DNA of 64,000 nucleotides from Sphingomonas sp. CL5.1 (lineage in GTDB: Bacteria > Pseudomonadota > Alphaproteobacteria > Sphingomonadales > Sphingomonadaceae): positions 434,001 to 498,000 of the forward strand of contig NZ_CP050137.1 in the NCBI RefSeq assembly GCF_013344685.1. The letters run 5' to 3'. Within the stretch, counting starts at the first letter, position 1, and the number at the start of each line of letters is the position of its first letter. Positions 33,363-40,884 of the stretch are shown here, one piece after another. A model generated the notes under the pieces. That model saw only the letters and a program-made list of their open reading frames with translations. It was not told the origin of the DNA and made no database searches. A program made the translations under genes and the position numbers.

Positions 33363-34349
33363 ATGCGTAGACTTACGAGGAATGACGGATTAAATCCGTT
33401 GAGCCATCATCTCCTCTCGGGGCGAGTGCCGATGATGACCTTAGTTCACACTCTCGCCGTCGCCGAATATCTGAGCTTCCGCCACGCCGCCAATGCGCTC
33501 GGCGTGGCGCAATCCAGCGTCAGTGCGCGCGTGAAGGCACTGGAGGAAGACCTTGGCATCCTCCTGTTCGAGCGCCATGCACGAGGTGTCCGACTGACCG
33601 AGGCCGGCCGCCACTTCGTCGAGCGGATCGCGGCCGGTGTCGATCTATTGGACCATGCGATTAAGACCGCTGGCATGGCGGCAGCCGGAGAAAGCGGCCG
33701 GCTTCGCATCGGAATCCATGCCCTAATCCCCCGCAGCTTCCTAGCAAAGCTGATCGGCCGATACCGCAAGGATCACCCCGGCGTTGAAGTCGAAATCACC
33801 GAAGGCCCAGCCCGTGAAGCGGTGGTGCAGCTTCGCGCCGGCAGGTTGGACGTGGCGTTCGTCGCGGGCACGCCCCAACTACCCGACTGCCATTCCCGTC
33901 GCACATGGACCGAACCGCTCTTGGCGGTGCTACCGGAACGACATCCGCTCGCCAAGCGGTCAGCCGTCACATGGCCCGATCTGGCAGGCGAGACGTTTCT
34001 TGTCCGGCGTGGCGGCACTGGGCCGCAGGTTCATAGCCATATCGTGCTACGCCACGCCGAGCACTGGCCTGCGCCGTCGATCCTGCGCTTCGACGTGGGG
34101 CGTGGCACCCTTTTGTCCTTGGTCGGACAGGGCTTCGGCATCACCATCGTCAGTGCGGCCACGGCGCTGTTGCCGTCAACCGGCATTGTCTTCTTGCCCT
34201 TCGCCGACGAGCCGGAGCCGGTCGCCTTCTCGGCTGTCTGGTCGCCGTCCAACCGCAGCACGGCGCTTCGCAACCTGCTCAGCCTCGCCAACGACATGGG
34301 CCGGCAGGTCTGCACGAATTCGGTACTGCCACGGATAGCGAGGGCGTGA
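33363..34349 (+). CDS. LysR-family transcriptional regulator, intact (module 3)
   Basis: 328 residues from ATG 33363 (MRRLTRNDGLNPLSHHLLSG). HTH: LSFRHAANALGVAQSSVSARVKALEEDLGILLFERHARGVRL. The effector domain is complete up to SPSNRSTALRNLLSLANDMGRQVCTN. The last few residues (SVLPRIARA) already lie in the relaxase-tail copy, so the native C-terminus may have been replaced. It is the only one of three related lysR copies without a frameshift. The regulated gene is unknown; it travels with the resistance cargo. Confidence 0.85.
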   Translation: MRRLTRNDGLNPLSHHLLSGRVPMMTLVHTLAVAEYLSFRHAANALGVAQSSVSARVKALEEDLGILLFERHARGVRLTEAGRHFVERIAAGVDLLDHAIKTAGMAAAGESGRLRIGIHALIPRSFLAKLIGRYRKDHPGVEVEITEGPAREAVVQLRAGRLDVAFVAGTPQLPDCHSRRTWTEPLLAVLPERHPLAKRSAVTWPDLAGETFLVRRGGTGPQVHSHIVLRHAEHWPAPSILRFDVGRGTLLSLVGQGFGITIVSAATALLPSTGIVFLPFADEPEPVAFSAVWSPSNRSTALRNLLSLANDMGRQVCTNSVLPRIARA

Positions 34350-34535
34350 GCTGCAAGTCCATCGGCACCGTACAATTATCCAGCAGCAAGTTCGCTGTGG
34401 TTGAAAAGAGCCATGAATGCACCCTTGTCCCGTGGAGACAGGTCATCAACCGCCAGCTCGGCAGCGAGGTCATGCATTGTGCAGGGTGGATCGGTATCGT
34501 GGCAGTTGCGCGAGCAGATAGGACTGGCGGTATAG
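34322..34535 (+). repeat. Relaxase 3'-end copy 3 (longest, most diverged)
   Basis: Codons for ATD, VS, K and GTVQLSS-KFAVVE-SHE-TLVPWR-VI-RQL..EVM are recognisable in one frame. A 2-base deletion after the EVM codons shifts the end, and the copy stops at TAG 34533-34535. It begins about 105 bp further upstream in the relaxase gene than copies 1 and 2, and it is more diverged. It therefore stems from an older or different event. Confidence 0.8.
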
Positions 34536-34613
34536 GATCAACGCTATATTCGGCTTCCTCTCAACATCATAGCGAACCGAAGTAGTCGCATAAGCCGCCA
34601 CCGTCAGGAACTG

Positions 34614-35876
34614 TTACTGCCATCGCCGGAAAGCGACACTTGCATTAACGCCGCCAAAGCCGAATCCGTTGGAAATGGCATGTTCCATGACAATAGGACG
34701 TGAAGATTGATGAACGAGGTCGATACCTGCGACCGCAGGATCGGGGTTTGCTAAATTTCTCGTTGGGGGAGCGATTTGATCCCGTAGGGCGAGTATCGTG
34801 AAAATCGCCTCAATGCCGCCTGCGGCACCAAGTAAGTGTCCGGTCGCCGATTTCGTGGCGCTTACCGCCACGTCATGATTGCCAAAAACGGATTTTATCG
34901 CCGCTATTTCTCCACGATCCCCTACGGGGGTGGAGGTCGAATGAGCGTTCAAATGCTGAATATCGTCTGGCTTCAACCCGGCACTCTGGAGCGCGATTTT
35001 CATCGCACGGGCCGCACCTCGACCGTCCTCTGGACCGGCAGTCATATGGTGTGCATCAGCGGTAGTGCCGTATCCTACCAATTCGGCTATGGGCTTGGCA
35101 CCCCGAGCGAGGGCATGTTCCAATTCCTCTATGACGATCAGACCCGCCCCTTCGGACATTACGAAACCATCGCGCCCGGCGTCGAACGGCCTCGACGCCA
35201 GTTCCGGGGTAGTATTGTAGCCGGTGGATAGTGCTCGCGCGGCAGCAAATGCCCCGAGACTAACCTTGTCAATGCATGCCTCTGCCCCGCCGCACAGAGC
35301 GATGTCGGCCTCGTTGGAGCGTATCAACCGCGCGGCGTCGCCGACGGCCTGAACGCTAGCGGCGCAGGCGGTTACAGGCGTGCCAATAGGACCTGTAAAT
35401 CCATGCCTGATGGTAACCTGTCCTGCCGCGAGGTTGGCAAGAAACGATGGCACGGTAAACGGTGAGAGCCTCCGTGCTCCCCGTGTATCCGTTGTGCGAA
35501 CTGCCGAAGCGATAGCAGGAAACCCGCCTATACCAGAGGCGATAACTGTCGCCGTGCGCTCACGTTCGTAGTCGCTGGTGGGATGCCATCCCGCCGTTTC
35601 AAGAGCCTCCTTCGCGGCCGCAAGTGCAAACAGAATGAAGCGATCCATTTTTCGTTGATCCTTTGTGTCAACGATCAAGTCGGGATCAAAACCGGCTTCG
35701 GAATCTTCAGTCAGGCTAGGAACGATTCCGCCGATTTTCACCGGTAGATCGTTGGAAATTTCATCGGGCAAACTCCTGATTCCCGATTTCCCGTCGAGAA
35801 GTCTTTTCCAGCTTGTTTCGATGCCAGAACCAAGAGGGCCAACTAAACCCATGCCGGTTACAACAATTCGGCGCAT
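34614..35876 (-). CDS. fabF: Mobile beta-ketoacyl-ACP synthase II (KAS II)
   Basis: A 420-residue protein of normal FabF length. Catalytic triad motifs are intact: TACAASVQ (Cys), NAHSTSTPVGD (His) and SATKSATGHLLGAAGG (Lys, His). The end NGFGFGGVNASVAFRRW is also canonical. FabF elongates acyl chains with malonyl-ACP in fatty-acid synthesis. A housekeeping fabF normally sits with acpP; this one sits in an ICE cargo array beside efflux genes, four bases after an HxlR regulator gene. A drug-insensitive spare target (for KAS inhibitors) is a reasonable inference. Base composition is less GC-rich than the backbone. Confidence 0.85.
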   Translation of the reverse strand: MRRIVVTGMGLVGPLGSGIETSWKRLLDGKSGIRSLPDEISNDLPVKIGGIVPSLTEDSEAGFDPDLIVDTKDQRKMDRFILFALAAAKEALETAGWHPTSDYERERTATVIASGIGGFPAIASAVRTTDTRGARRLSPFTVPSFLANLAAGQVTIRHGFTGPIGTPVTACAASVQAVGDAARLIRSNEADIALCGGAEACIDKVSLGAFAAARALSTGYNTTPELASRPFDAGRDGFVMSEGAGLIVIEELEHALARGAKPIAELVGYGTTADAHHMTAGPEDGRGAARAMKIALQSAGLKPDDIQHLNAHSTSTPVGDRGEIAAIKSVFGNHDVAVSATKSATGHLLGAAGGIEAIFTILALRDQIAPPTRNLANPDPAVAGIDLVHQSSRPIVMEHAISNGFGFGGVNASVAFRRWQ

Positions 35877-35880
35877 TGGA

Positions 35881-36390
35881 TTATTCCGTTTCTTTTTCTG
35901 AGCTTATTTGCTTCACGCGATTTATGACGCGCATCGTTTCCTCTGTTGCGGCGGGGCCTGCCAGAAGAACGGTGTTTTCAGGAGTGATTGCTTCTCCTGT
36001 ATTCGCGTCGATGATAACGGCGGTCCTCTCCCATCCGGTTTTCTTGTCTCCAAGGCGCATGGCTATTTCATTGGGCGCGAGGTTCCGGTTTCCCCATGCG
36101 AACAGGGCGATCGCTACCGGATAAAAATCTCGCCCCTTGTCGGTAAGGACGTATTCAAATCGAGGCGGATGATCATTGTATCGTCGCCTTTCAAACAGTC
36201 CTTCCGCCGTGAGATGCTTCAATCGCCTCGCCAAAATGTTCGCGGAAATTCCGAGGTTTTTCTCGAATTCATCGAATTTGCTCAACCCTTGGAAGGCGTC
36301 TCGCAGGATCAAGATGCTCCACCAGTCACCGACGCTTTCCAGCGCTCGGGCTGCGGGACATTCGGATGACAGAAAGCTTGTTCGTTGCAT
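35881..36390 (-). CDS. HxlR-family transcriptional regulator
   Basis: A 169-residue protein. The winged HTH of the HxlR type is clear: CPAARALESVGDWWSILILRDAFQGLSKFDEFEKNLGISANILARRLKHLTAEGLFERRRYNDHPPRFEYVLTDKGRDFYPV. HxlR proteins usually respond to reactive carbonyls, thiols or drugs. The gene is four bases upstream of the KAS II gene in the same direction, so both form one operon, probably autoregulated through the palindrome at 36405-36433. Confidence 0.88.
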   Translation of the reverse strand: MQRTSFLSSECPAARALESVGDWWSILILRDAFQGLSKFDEFEKNLGISANILARRLKHLTAEGLFERRRYNDHPPRFEYVLTDKGRDFYPVAIALFAWGNRNLAPNEIAMRLGDKKTGWERTAVIIDANTGEAITPENTVLLAGPAATEETMRVINRVKQISSEKETE

Positions 36391-36404
36391 GGCACATCCA
36401 TAAT

Positions 36405-36433
36405 GATGTAACTTCTATTATGCAAGTTACATC
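36405..36433 (-). promoter_or_regulatory. Candidate HxlR operator
   Basis: A perfect 10-bp inverted repeat, GATGTAACTT and AAGTTACATC, with a 9-base spacer, lies 15 bp upstream of the HxlR start codon in an AT-rich promoter region. On the minus strand TTGCAT and TATGGA, 17 bases apart, could be the promoter; the repeat overlaps it. Confidence 0.6.
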
Positions 36434-36540
36434 TATGACAGCGGCGACATGACGCGAGGGCCATCCGATGCGTCCGTTGCGGCGATTCGCCCCGCCGGTT
36501 GCGCAGCGGCGATCACCCGGCCGGATGGCGGTGAAGGCAA

Positions 36541-36561
36541 CCCGTCCTATTTGCCGCCGAT
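36541..36561 (+). repeat. Transfer-region motif, copy 1 (upstream of traG)
   Basis: CCCGTCCTATTTGCCGCCGAT differs by one base from 39145-39165, upstream of trbB, and its CCGCCGAT core also occurs at the right end of the element. It lies about 100 bp before the traG start. The rest of 36434-36656 shows no gene. Confidence 0.5.
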
Positions 36562-36656
36562 AGTATCCGGCAGCCCTCCCGCAGCCCCTTTCCTGTTGCC
36601 TGTCCCGATTTTGCCTCTCTGATCGGCTCCGTCTCTTTTGCCGACTGGAGCCTGCA

Positions 36657-38645
36657 TTGCGCGGAGGACGAATCCTTTGGGGTCAAATCGCTGTCGTCTT
36701 CACCATCGTTCTGGTGATGGTGTGGGCAGCGACGCAATGGACGGCGTTCCGCCTCGGCTTCCAGCCGCAGCTTGGAGCACCGTGGTTCGAGCTGGCGGGC
36801 TGGCCGGTCTATTATGCGCCGGCCTTCTTCTGGTGGTGGTTTTCGTTCGACGCCTATGCACCCGCGATCTTCGTCGAGGGCGGCATCATCGCGGTATCTG
36901 GCGGCTTCCTCGCCATCGCGGCCGCCATCTTCATGTCGATCATCCGGGGGCGGGAAGCGCGCAACGTCGCCACATATGGATCGGCGCGATGGGCCGAGGA
37001 CAAGGAAATCCGCGCGGCGGGGTTGCTCGGCCCCGATGGCGTGGTCCTCGGCCGTCTTACCCAAGACTATCTGCGCCATGACGGTCCCGAGCATGTCCTA
37101 TGCTTCGCCCCGACCCGGAGCGGCAAAGGCGTCGGATTGGTGGTGCCGACGCTGCTGACATGGCCCGCATCCGCCATCGTCCACGACATAAAAGGAGAAA
37201 ACTGGACGCTGACAGCCGGCTTCCGGGCGAAGCACGGCCGCGTCCTGCTGTTCGATCCGACCAATGCCGGATCGTCCGCCTACAATCCGCTGCTGGAGGT
37301 CCGGCAAGGGGAATGGGAAGTCCGCGACGTTCAGAATATCGCGGATATTCTGGTCGATCCCGAAGGCAGCCTCGACAAGCGCAACCATTGGGAAAAGACT
37401 TCCCATTCGCTTCTGGTCGGCGCGATCCTGCATGTTCTCTATGCGGAGAAGGATAAGACCTTGGCGGGCGTCGCCAACTTCCTGTCCGATCCCCGCCGCC
37501 CGGTCGAGGCGACCTTGCGCGCCATGATGGACACGCCGCATCTCGGCGAGGCTGGCGTTCATCCCGTCATCGCGTCGTCGGCCCGCGAGCTGCTGAACAA
37601 GAGCGAGAACGAACGCAGCGGCGTCCTTTCCACAGCTATGTCCTTTCTCGGCCTCTACCGCGATCCCGTGGTGGCGCGGGTGACGGCGCGGTGCGACTGG
37701 CGCATTGCCGATCTGGTCGGCAGCCGCCAGCCGGTCACGCTTTATCTGGTCGTGCCGCCGTCCGACATAAACCGCACTAAGCCGCTCATCCGCCTGATCC
37801 TCAACCAGATCGGCAGGCGGTTGACCGAGGAATTGACCACCTCCGGCAAACGCCATCGCCTGCTGTTGATGCTGGACGAGTTTCCGGCGCTCGGCCGGCT
37901 CGACTTTTTTGAATCGGCGCTCGCCTTCATGGCGGGGTATGGAATCAAAGGCTTCCTGATCGCGCAGAGTCTCAACCAGATCGAGCGCGCCTATGGGCCG
38001 AACAATGCCATTCTCGACAACTGCCATGTGCGCGTCAGCTTCGCCACGAACGATGAAAGGACGGCCAAGCGCGTTTCAGACGCATTGGGCACCGCGACCG
38101 AGCTGCGCGACTCCACCAACTACGCAGGGCACCGCCTAGCCCCGTGGTTAGGTCACTTGATGGTGTCACGGCAGGAGACGGCCCGGCCGCTGCTCACGCC
38201 CGGCGAAATCATGCAACTTCCGCCCACCGACGAAATCGTGATGGTCGCTGGCACGCCGCCGATCCGCGCGACCAAGGCCCGCTATTTCGAGGATGCGCGG
38301 TTTCAGGAACGCATCCTGACCCCGCCCGATCTGGTCGCCGCTCCGCTGGCGCCCAGCCCATCCGCCGATGATTGGTCCGGCCGCGTGGTCGCGGCGGAAA
38401 GCCGTTCCGCTCCGGCTGCCGCAGACGGGAACGAGGGTGATCCAGCCAACGCCGGCATCCGCCGCGAGCCGGAATTGCCCGAGCATGAGGAAGTCGTCGC
38501 CCCGCCGCCGTCGCCCGAGCAGGAGTTCGAGTTTCTGGACGACGAGCCGGACGTTGACGCGGCCAAGGCCCGCGCCATGCGCCAGCGCATGAGGATGGTC
38601 GCGCGGCAGGTGGCGCTGAACCCCGATGATGGAATCGAGCTTTGA
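36657..38645 (+). CDS. traG: Type IV coupling protein TraG (VirD4 family)
   Basis: 662 residues. The start is TTG 36657 (then RGGRILWG), supported by CTGGAG seven bases upstream. Two N-terminal membrane helices (IAVVFTIVLVMVWAAT; GGIIAVSGGFLAIAAAIFMSI) anchor it in the inner membrane. Walker A is APTRSGKGVG, Walker B RLLLMLDEFPALG. The C-terminus is acidic and Pro-rich. It links the relaxase-DNA complex to the trb channel and pumps DNA. It begins the transfer operon that continues through trbI. Confidence 0.94.
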   Translation: MRGGRILWGQIAVVFTIVLVMVWAATQWTAFRLGFQPQLGAPWFELAGWPVYYAPAFFWWWFSFDAYAPAIFVEGGIIAVSGGFLAIAAAIFMSIIRGREARNVATYGSARWAEDKEIRAAGLLGPDGVVLGRLTQDYLRHDGPEHVLCFAPTRSGKGVGLVVPTLLTWPASAIVHDIKGENWTLTAGFRAKHGRVLLFDPTNAGSSAYNPLLEVRQGEWEVRDVQNIADILVDPEGSLDKRNHWEKTSHSLLVGAILHVLYAEKDKTLAGVANFLSDPRRPVEATLRAMMDTPHLGEAGVHPVIASSARELLNKSENERSGVLSTAMSFLGLYRDPVVARVTARCDWRIADLVGSRQPVTLYLVVPPSDINRTKPLIRLILNQIGRRLTEELTTSGKRHRLLLMLDEFPALGRLDFFESALAFMAGYGIKGFLIAQSLNQIERAYGPNNAILDNCHVRVSFATNDERTAKRVSDALGTATELRDSTNYAGHRLAPWLGHLMVSRQETARPLLTPGEIMQLPPTDEIVMVAGTPPIRATKARYFEDARFQERILTPPDLVAAPLAPSPSADDWSGRVVAAESRSAPAAADGNEGDPANAGIRREPELPEHEEVVAPPPSPEQEFEFLDDEPDVDAAKARAMRQRMRMVARQVALNPDDGIEL

Positions 38646-38655
38646 GGACACGCCC

Positions 38656-39135
38656 ATGACCACACGCACCCGCCTGAATATCTATTTCGACCCCGCGCTC
38701 ATTCCGCAGATCGAGGCGATGGCGCTGCGCCGCTCGGTGGCATTGCGCCGCAATGTCTCAAAATCCGCAATCGTGGAGGCGGCGGTCATGTCCTATCTGT
38801 CCGGCGATGCCGACGACCAGCTTGAAGCCGCCATGTCGCGCCGACTGGATAAGCTCGGCCGCCAGATCGACACGCTCGACCTAGATCTCGCCGTCCTCGG
38901 CGAGACGGTCGCGCAGTTCATCCATTTCTGGATGACCATCACGCCGCCGCTTACGGGAGCCGCGCAATCCGCAGCCCGTGCAAAGGGTGCGGAGCGGTTC
39001 GAGGGCTTCATGCAGAATCTCGGCCGACGTCTGGCGACCGGCGACAGGTTCCTCAAAGAGCTGTCGCGCGACCTCGACTCACTTCCCGACGATCCGTTGC
39101 CGGATAAATTCGAGAGCAACGGCGATCAAGAATAA
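38656..39135 (+). CDS. Ribbon-helix-helix (CopG-like) regulator of the tra region
   Basis: 159 residues from ATG 38656. The N-terminal TRTRLNIYFDPALIPQIEAMALRR..SKSAIVEAAVMSYLSG is a ribbon-helix-helix domain. The C-terminal 100 residues are helical with a hydrophobic segment (VLGETVAQFIHFWMTITPPLTG). Genes of this type sit between traG and trbB in many related ICEs. A role in regulating the trb operon is inferred; the repeat at 39139-39175, just downstream, is a candidate target. Confidence 0.8.
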   Translation: MTTRTRLNIYFDPALIPQIEAMALRRSVALRRNVSKSAIVEAAVMSYLSGDADDQLEAAMSRRLDKLGRQIDTLDLDLAVLGETVAQFIHFWMTITPPLTGAAQSAARAKGAERFEGFMQNLGRRLATGDRFLKELSRDLDSLPDDPLPDKFESNGDQE

Positions 39136-39138
39136 GTA

Positions 39139-39175
39139 TTCGGACCCGTCCTATTTACCGCCGATGACCGCCGAT
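39139..39175 (+). repeat. Transfer-region motif, copy 2 (upstream of trbB)
   Basis: The order is TTCGGACC, TCC, then ACCGCCGAT twice (39157-39165 and 39167-39175). Its first part matches copy 1 before traG, and its whole layout matches the inverted copy at 51203-51240 beside the right attachment core. Tandem half-sites 10 bp apart suggest cooperative binding of a regulator. Confidence 0.55.
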
Positions 39176-39280
39176 TGCCGCCGCCGCTTAGATACTTGTT
39201 GAACCAGCCAAATTCCGGGCTTTCTTAATCGACCCCGTCCGGGGACCGCCTGTTGCGCCCCGCCAGAAGCCGGGGCCGAC

Positions 39281-40264
39281 ATGACCACCAACCACCACAG
39301 ACAGGAAGCGATCCAGCGCGGCGCGCGCATGTTGCGCACCGCGCTCGGCCCCGCCATTGCCCGGTTGCTCGAAGACCCGGCCGTAGTCGAGGTGATGTTG
39401 AACCCGGACGGTCGCCTTTGGGCGGATCGGCTGTCTGAAGGGCTTTCCGATACGGGTGAACGGCTGTCTGCCGCCGATGGCGAACGTATCGTGCGGCTGG
39501 TCGCGCATCATGTCGGCGCAGAGGTTCATGCCCGCAGCCCGCGCGTCTCGGCCGAGCTGCCCGAGAGCGGCGAGCGGTTCGAGGGCCTGCTGCCGCCGGT
39601 AGTCGCCGCGCCGGCCTTCGCCATCCGCAAACCCGCCGTCGCGGTGTTCACGCTCGACGACTATGTGGCGGCGGGCATCATGTCCGCCGAGCAGGCGGAA
39701 ACGCTGCGCGAAGCCGTCGCAGCCCGCGCCAATATCTTGGTGGCAGGCGGCACCAGCACCGGCAAGACCACGCTGACCAACGCGCTGCTCGCCGAGGTGG
39801 CAAAGACGCAGGATCGCGTCGTCATCATCGAGGACACGCGCGAGCTGCAATGCGCCGCGCCGAACCTTGTCCCCATGCGGACGAAAGACGGCGTGGCGAC
39901 GCTTTCCGATCTGGTCCGTTCCTCGCTGCGCCTGCGCCCCGACCGTATTCCCATTGGCGAGGTGCGCGGTGCCGAAGCCCTCGACCTTCTGAAAGCGTGG
40001 GGCACCGGCCATCCGGGCGGGATCGGCACCATCCATGCCGGCACCGGCATCGGCGCGCTCCGTCGCCTTGAACAGCTCATTCAAGAGGCTGTCGTCACCG
40101 TCCCGCGCGCTCTCATCGCCGAGACTATCGACCTTGTTGCCGTCCTTTCCGGGCGCGGTTCCGCGCGCCGGCTGGCCGAGCTTGCCCGCGTCGAGGGGCT
40201 GGGGCCGGACGGCGACTACCGCATCAACCCCGCAATCCAGACCAGCACAGGAGAATCTTCATGA
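39281..40264 (+). CDS. trbB: Conjugal transfer ATPase TrbB (VirB11 family)
   Basis: A 327-residue hexameric-type secretion ATPase. Walker A is [14 protein letters not shown], the Asp box [12 protein letters not shown], and Walker B/His box [36 protein letters not shown]. It powers pilus biogenesis and substrate transfer at the cytoplasmic face. Its stop overlaps trbC by four bases (ATGA), starting a tightly packed operon. Confidence 0.95.
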   Translation: MTTNHHRQEAIQRGARMLRTALGPAIARLLEDPAVVEVMLNPDGRLWADRLSEGLSDTGERLSAADGERIVRLVAHHVGAEVHARSPRVSAELPESGERFEGLLPPVVAAPAFAIRKPAVAVFTLDDYVAAGIMSAEQAETLREAVAARANILVAGGTSTGKTTLTNALLAEVAKTQDRVVIIEDTRELQCAAPNLVPMRTKDGVATLSDLVRSSLRLRPDRIPIGEVRGAEALDLLKAWGTGHPGGIGTIHAGTGIGALRRLEQLIQEAVVTVPRALIAETIDLVAVLSGRGSARRLAELARVEGLGPDGDYRINPAIQTSTGESS

Positions 40265-40593
40265 TCCGCACGCTCACGCGCGGCTATCGCTTCGCCGCGA
40301 CCGCCGCATCCACCCTTGCCATCAGCCTCATGCTCGCCCCGGCCGCCCATGCGTCCGGTTCGTCGATGCCATGGGAACAGCCCTTGCAGCAAATCCTCCA
40401 GTCCATTGAGGGGCCGGTCGCCAAGATCATCGCCGTCATCATCATCATCGTGACGGGCCTGACCCTCGCGTTCGGCGATACCAGCGGCGGCTTCCGTCGC
40501 CTGATCCAGATCGTGTTCGGCCTGTCCATCGCGTTCGCCGCATCGAGCTTCTTCCTGTCTTTCTTCTCATTCGGCGGCGGGGCGCTCGTTTGA
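40261..40593 (+). CDS. trbC: Conjugative pilin TrbC (VirB2 family)
   Basis: A 110-residue protein with a long signal region ending AAHASG, then two hydrophobic segments (IIAVIIIIVTGLTLAFG and LIQIVFGLSIAFAASSFFLSFF). This is the TrbC pilin precursor pattern; TraF (22664) is the predicted processing peptidase. It overlaps trbB by four bases and trbD by one. Confidence 0.9.
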   Translation: MIRTLTRGYRFAATAASTLAISLMLAPAAHASGSSMPWEQPLQQILQSIEGPVAKIIAVIIIIVTGLTLAFGDTSGGFRRLIQIVFGLSIAFAASSFFLSFFSFGGGALV

Positions 40594-40874
40594 TGGCGGG
40601 CGGCCTCGAACAGCTCGACGCGGTGCCGGGATTCTCGATCCCGGTCCACCGGGCGTTGACCGAGCATATTTTGCTCGGCGGCGCACCGCGCTCCATCGCC
40701 ATCATGAACGGAACGCTCGCCGGGGCCGTGGGACTCGGCCTGCGCCTCTGGCTGGTCGGCATCGCCATATGGGCCATCGGCCATTTCGCAGCCGTGTGGG
40801 CGGCAAAGCGCGATCCCCAATTCGTCGAAGTCGGGCGGCGGCATCTGCGCATCCCCGGCCATTTGGCGGTGTGA
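40593..40874 (+). CDS. trbD: Conjugation protein TrbD (VirB3 family)
   Basis: 93 residues from ATG 40593, whose A is the last base of the trbC stop. It has one or two membrane segments (SIAIMNGTLAGAVGLGLRLWLVGIAIWAIGHFAAV) and the typical VPGFSIPVHRALTEHILLGGAPR opening. It is an inner-membrane subunit that works with TrbE; it is normally sized. Confidence 0.9.
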   Translation: MAGGLEQLDAVPGFSIPVHRALTEHILLGGAPRSIAIMNGTLAGAVGLGLRLWLVGIAIWAIGHFAAVWAAKRDPQFVEVGRRHLRIPGHLAV

Positions 40875-40884
40875 GGGTCCGGCC

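Noticed and set aside
26875..36400. ISCR, IS or integron driving the cargo array
   Set aside because: I looked for transposase, rolling-circle transposase and integron integrase genes and attC-like sites around floR and tet(G) and found none. The only repeats are relaxase tails and lysR genes.
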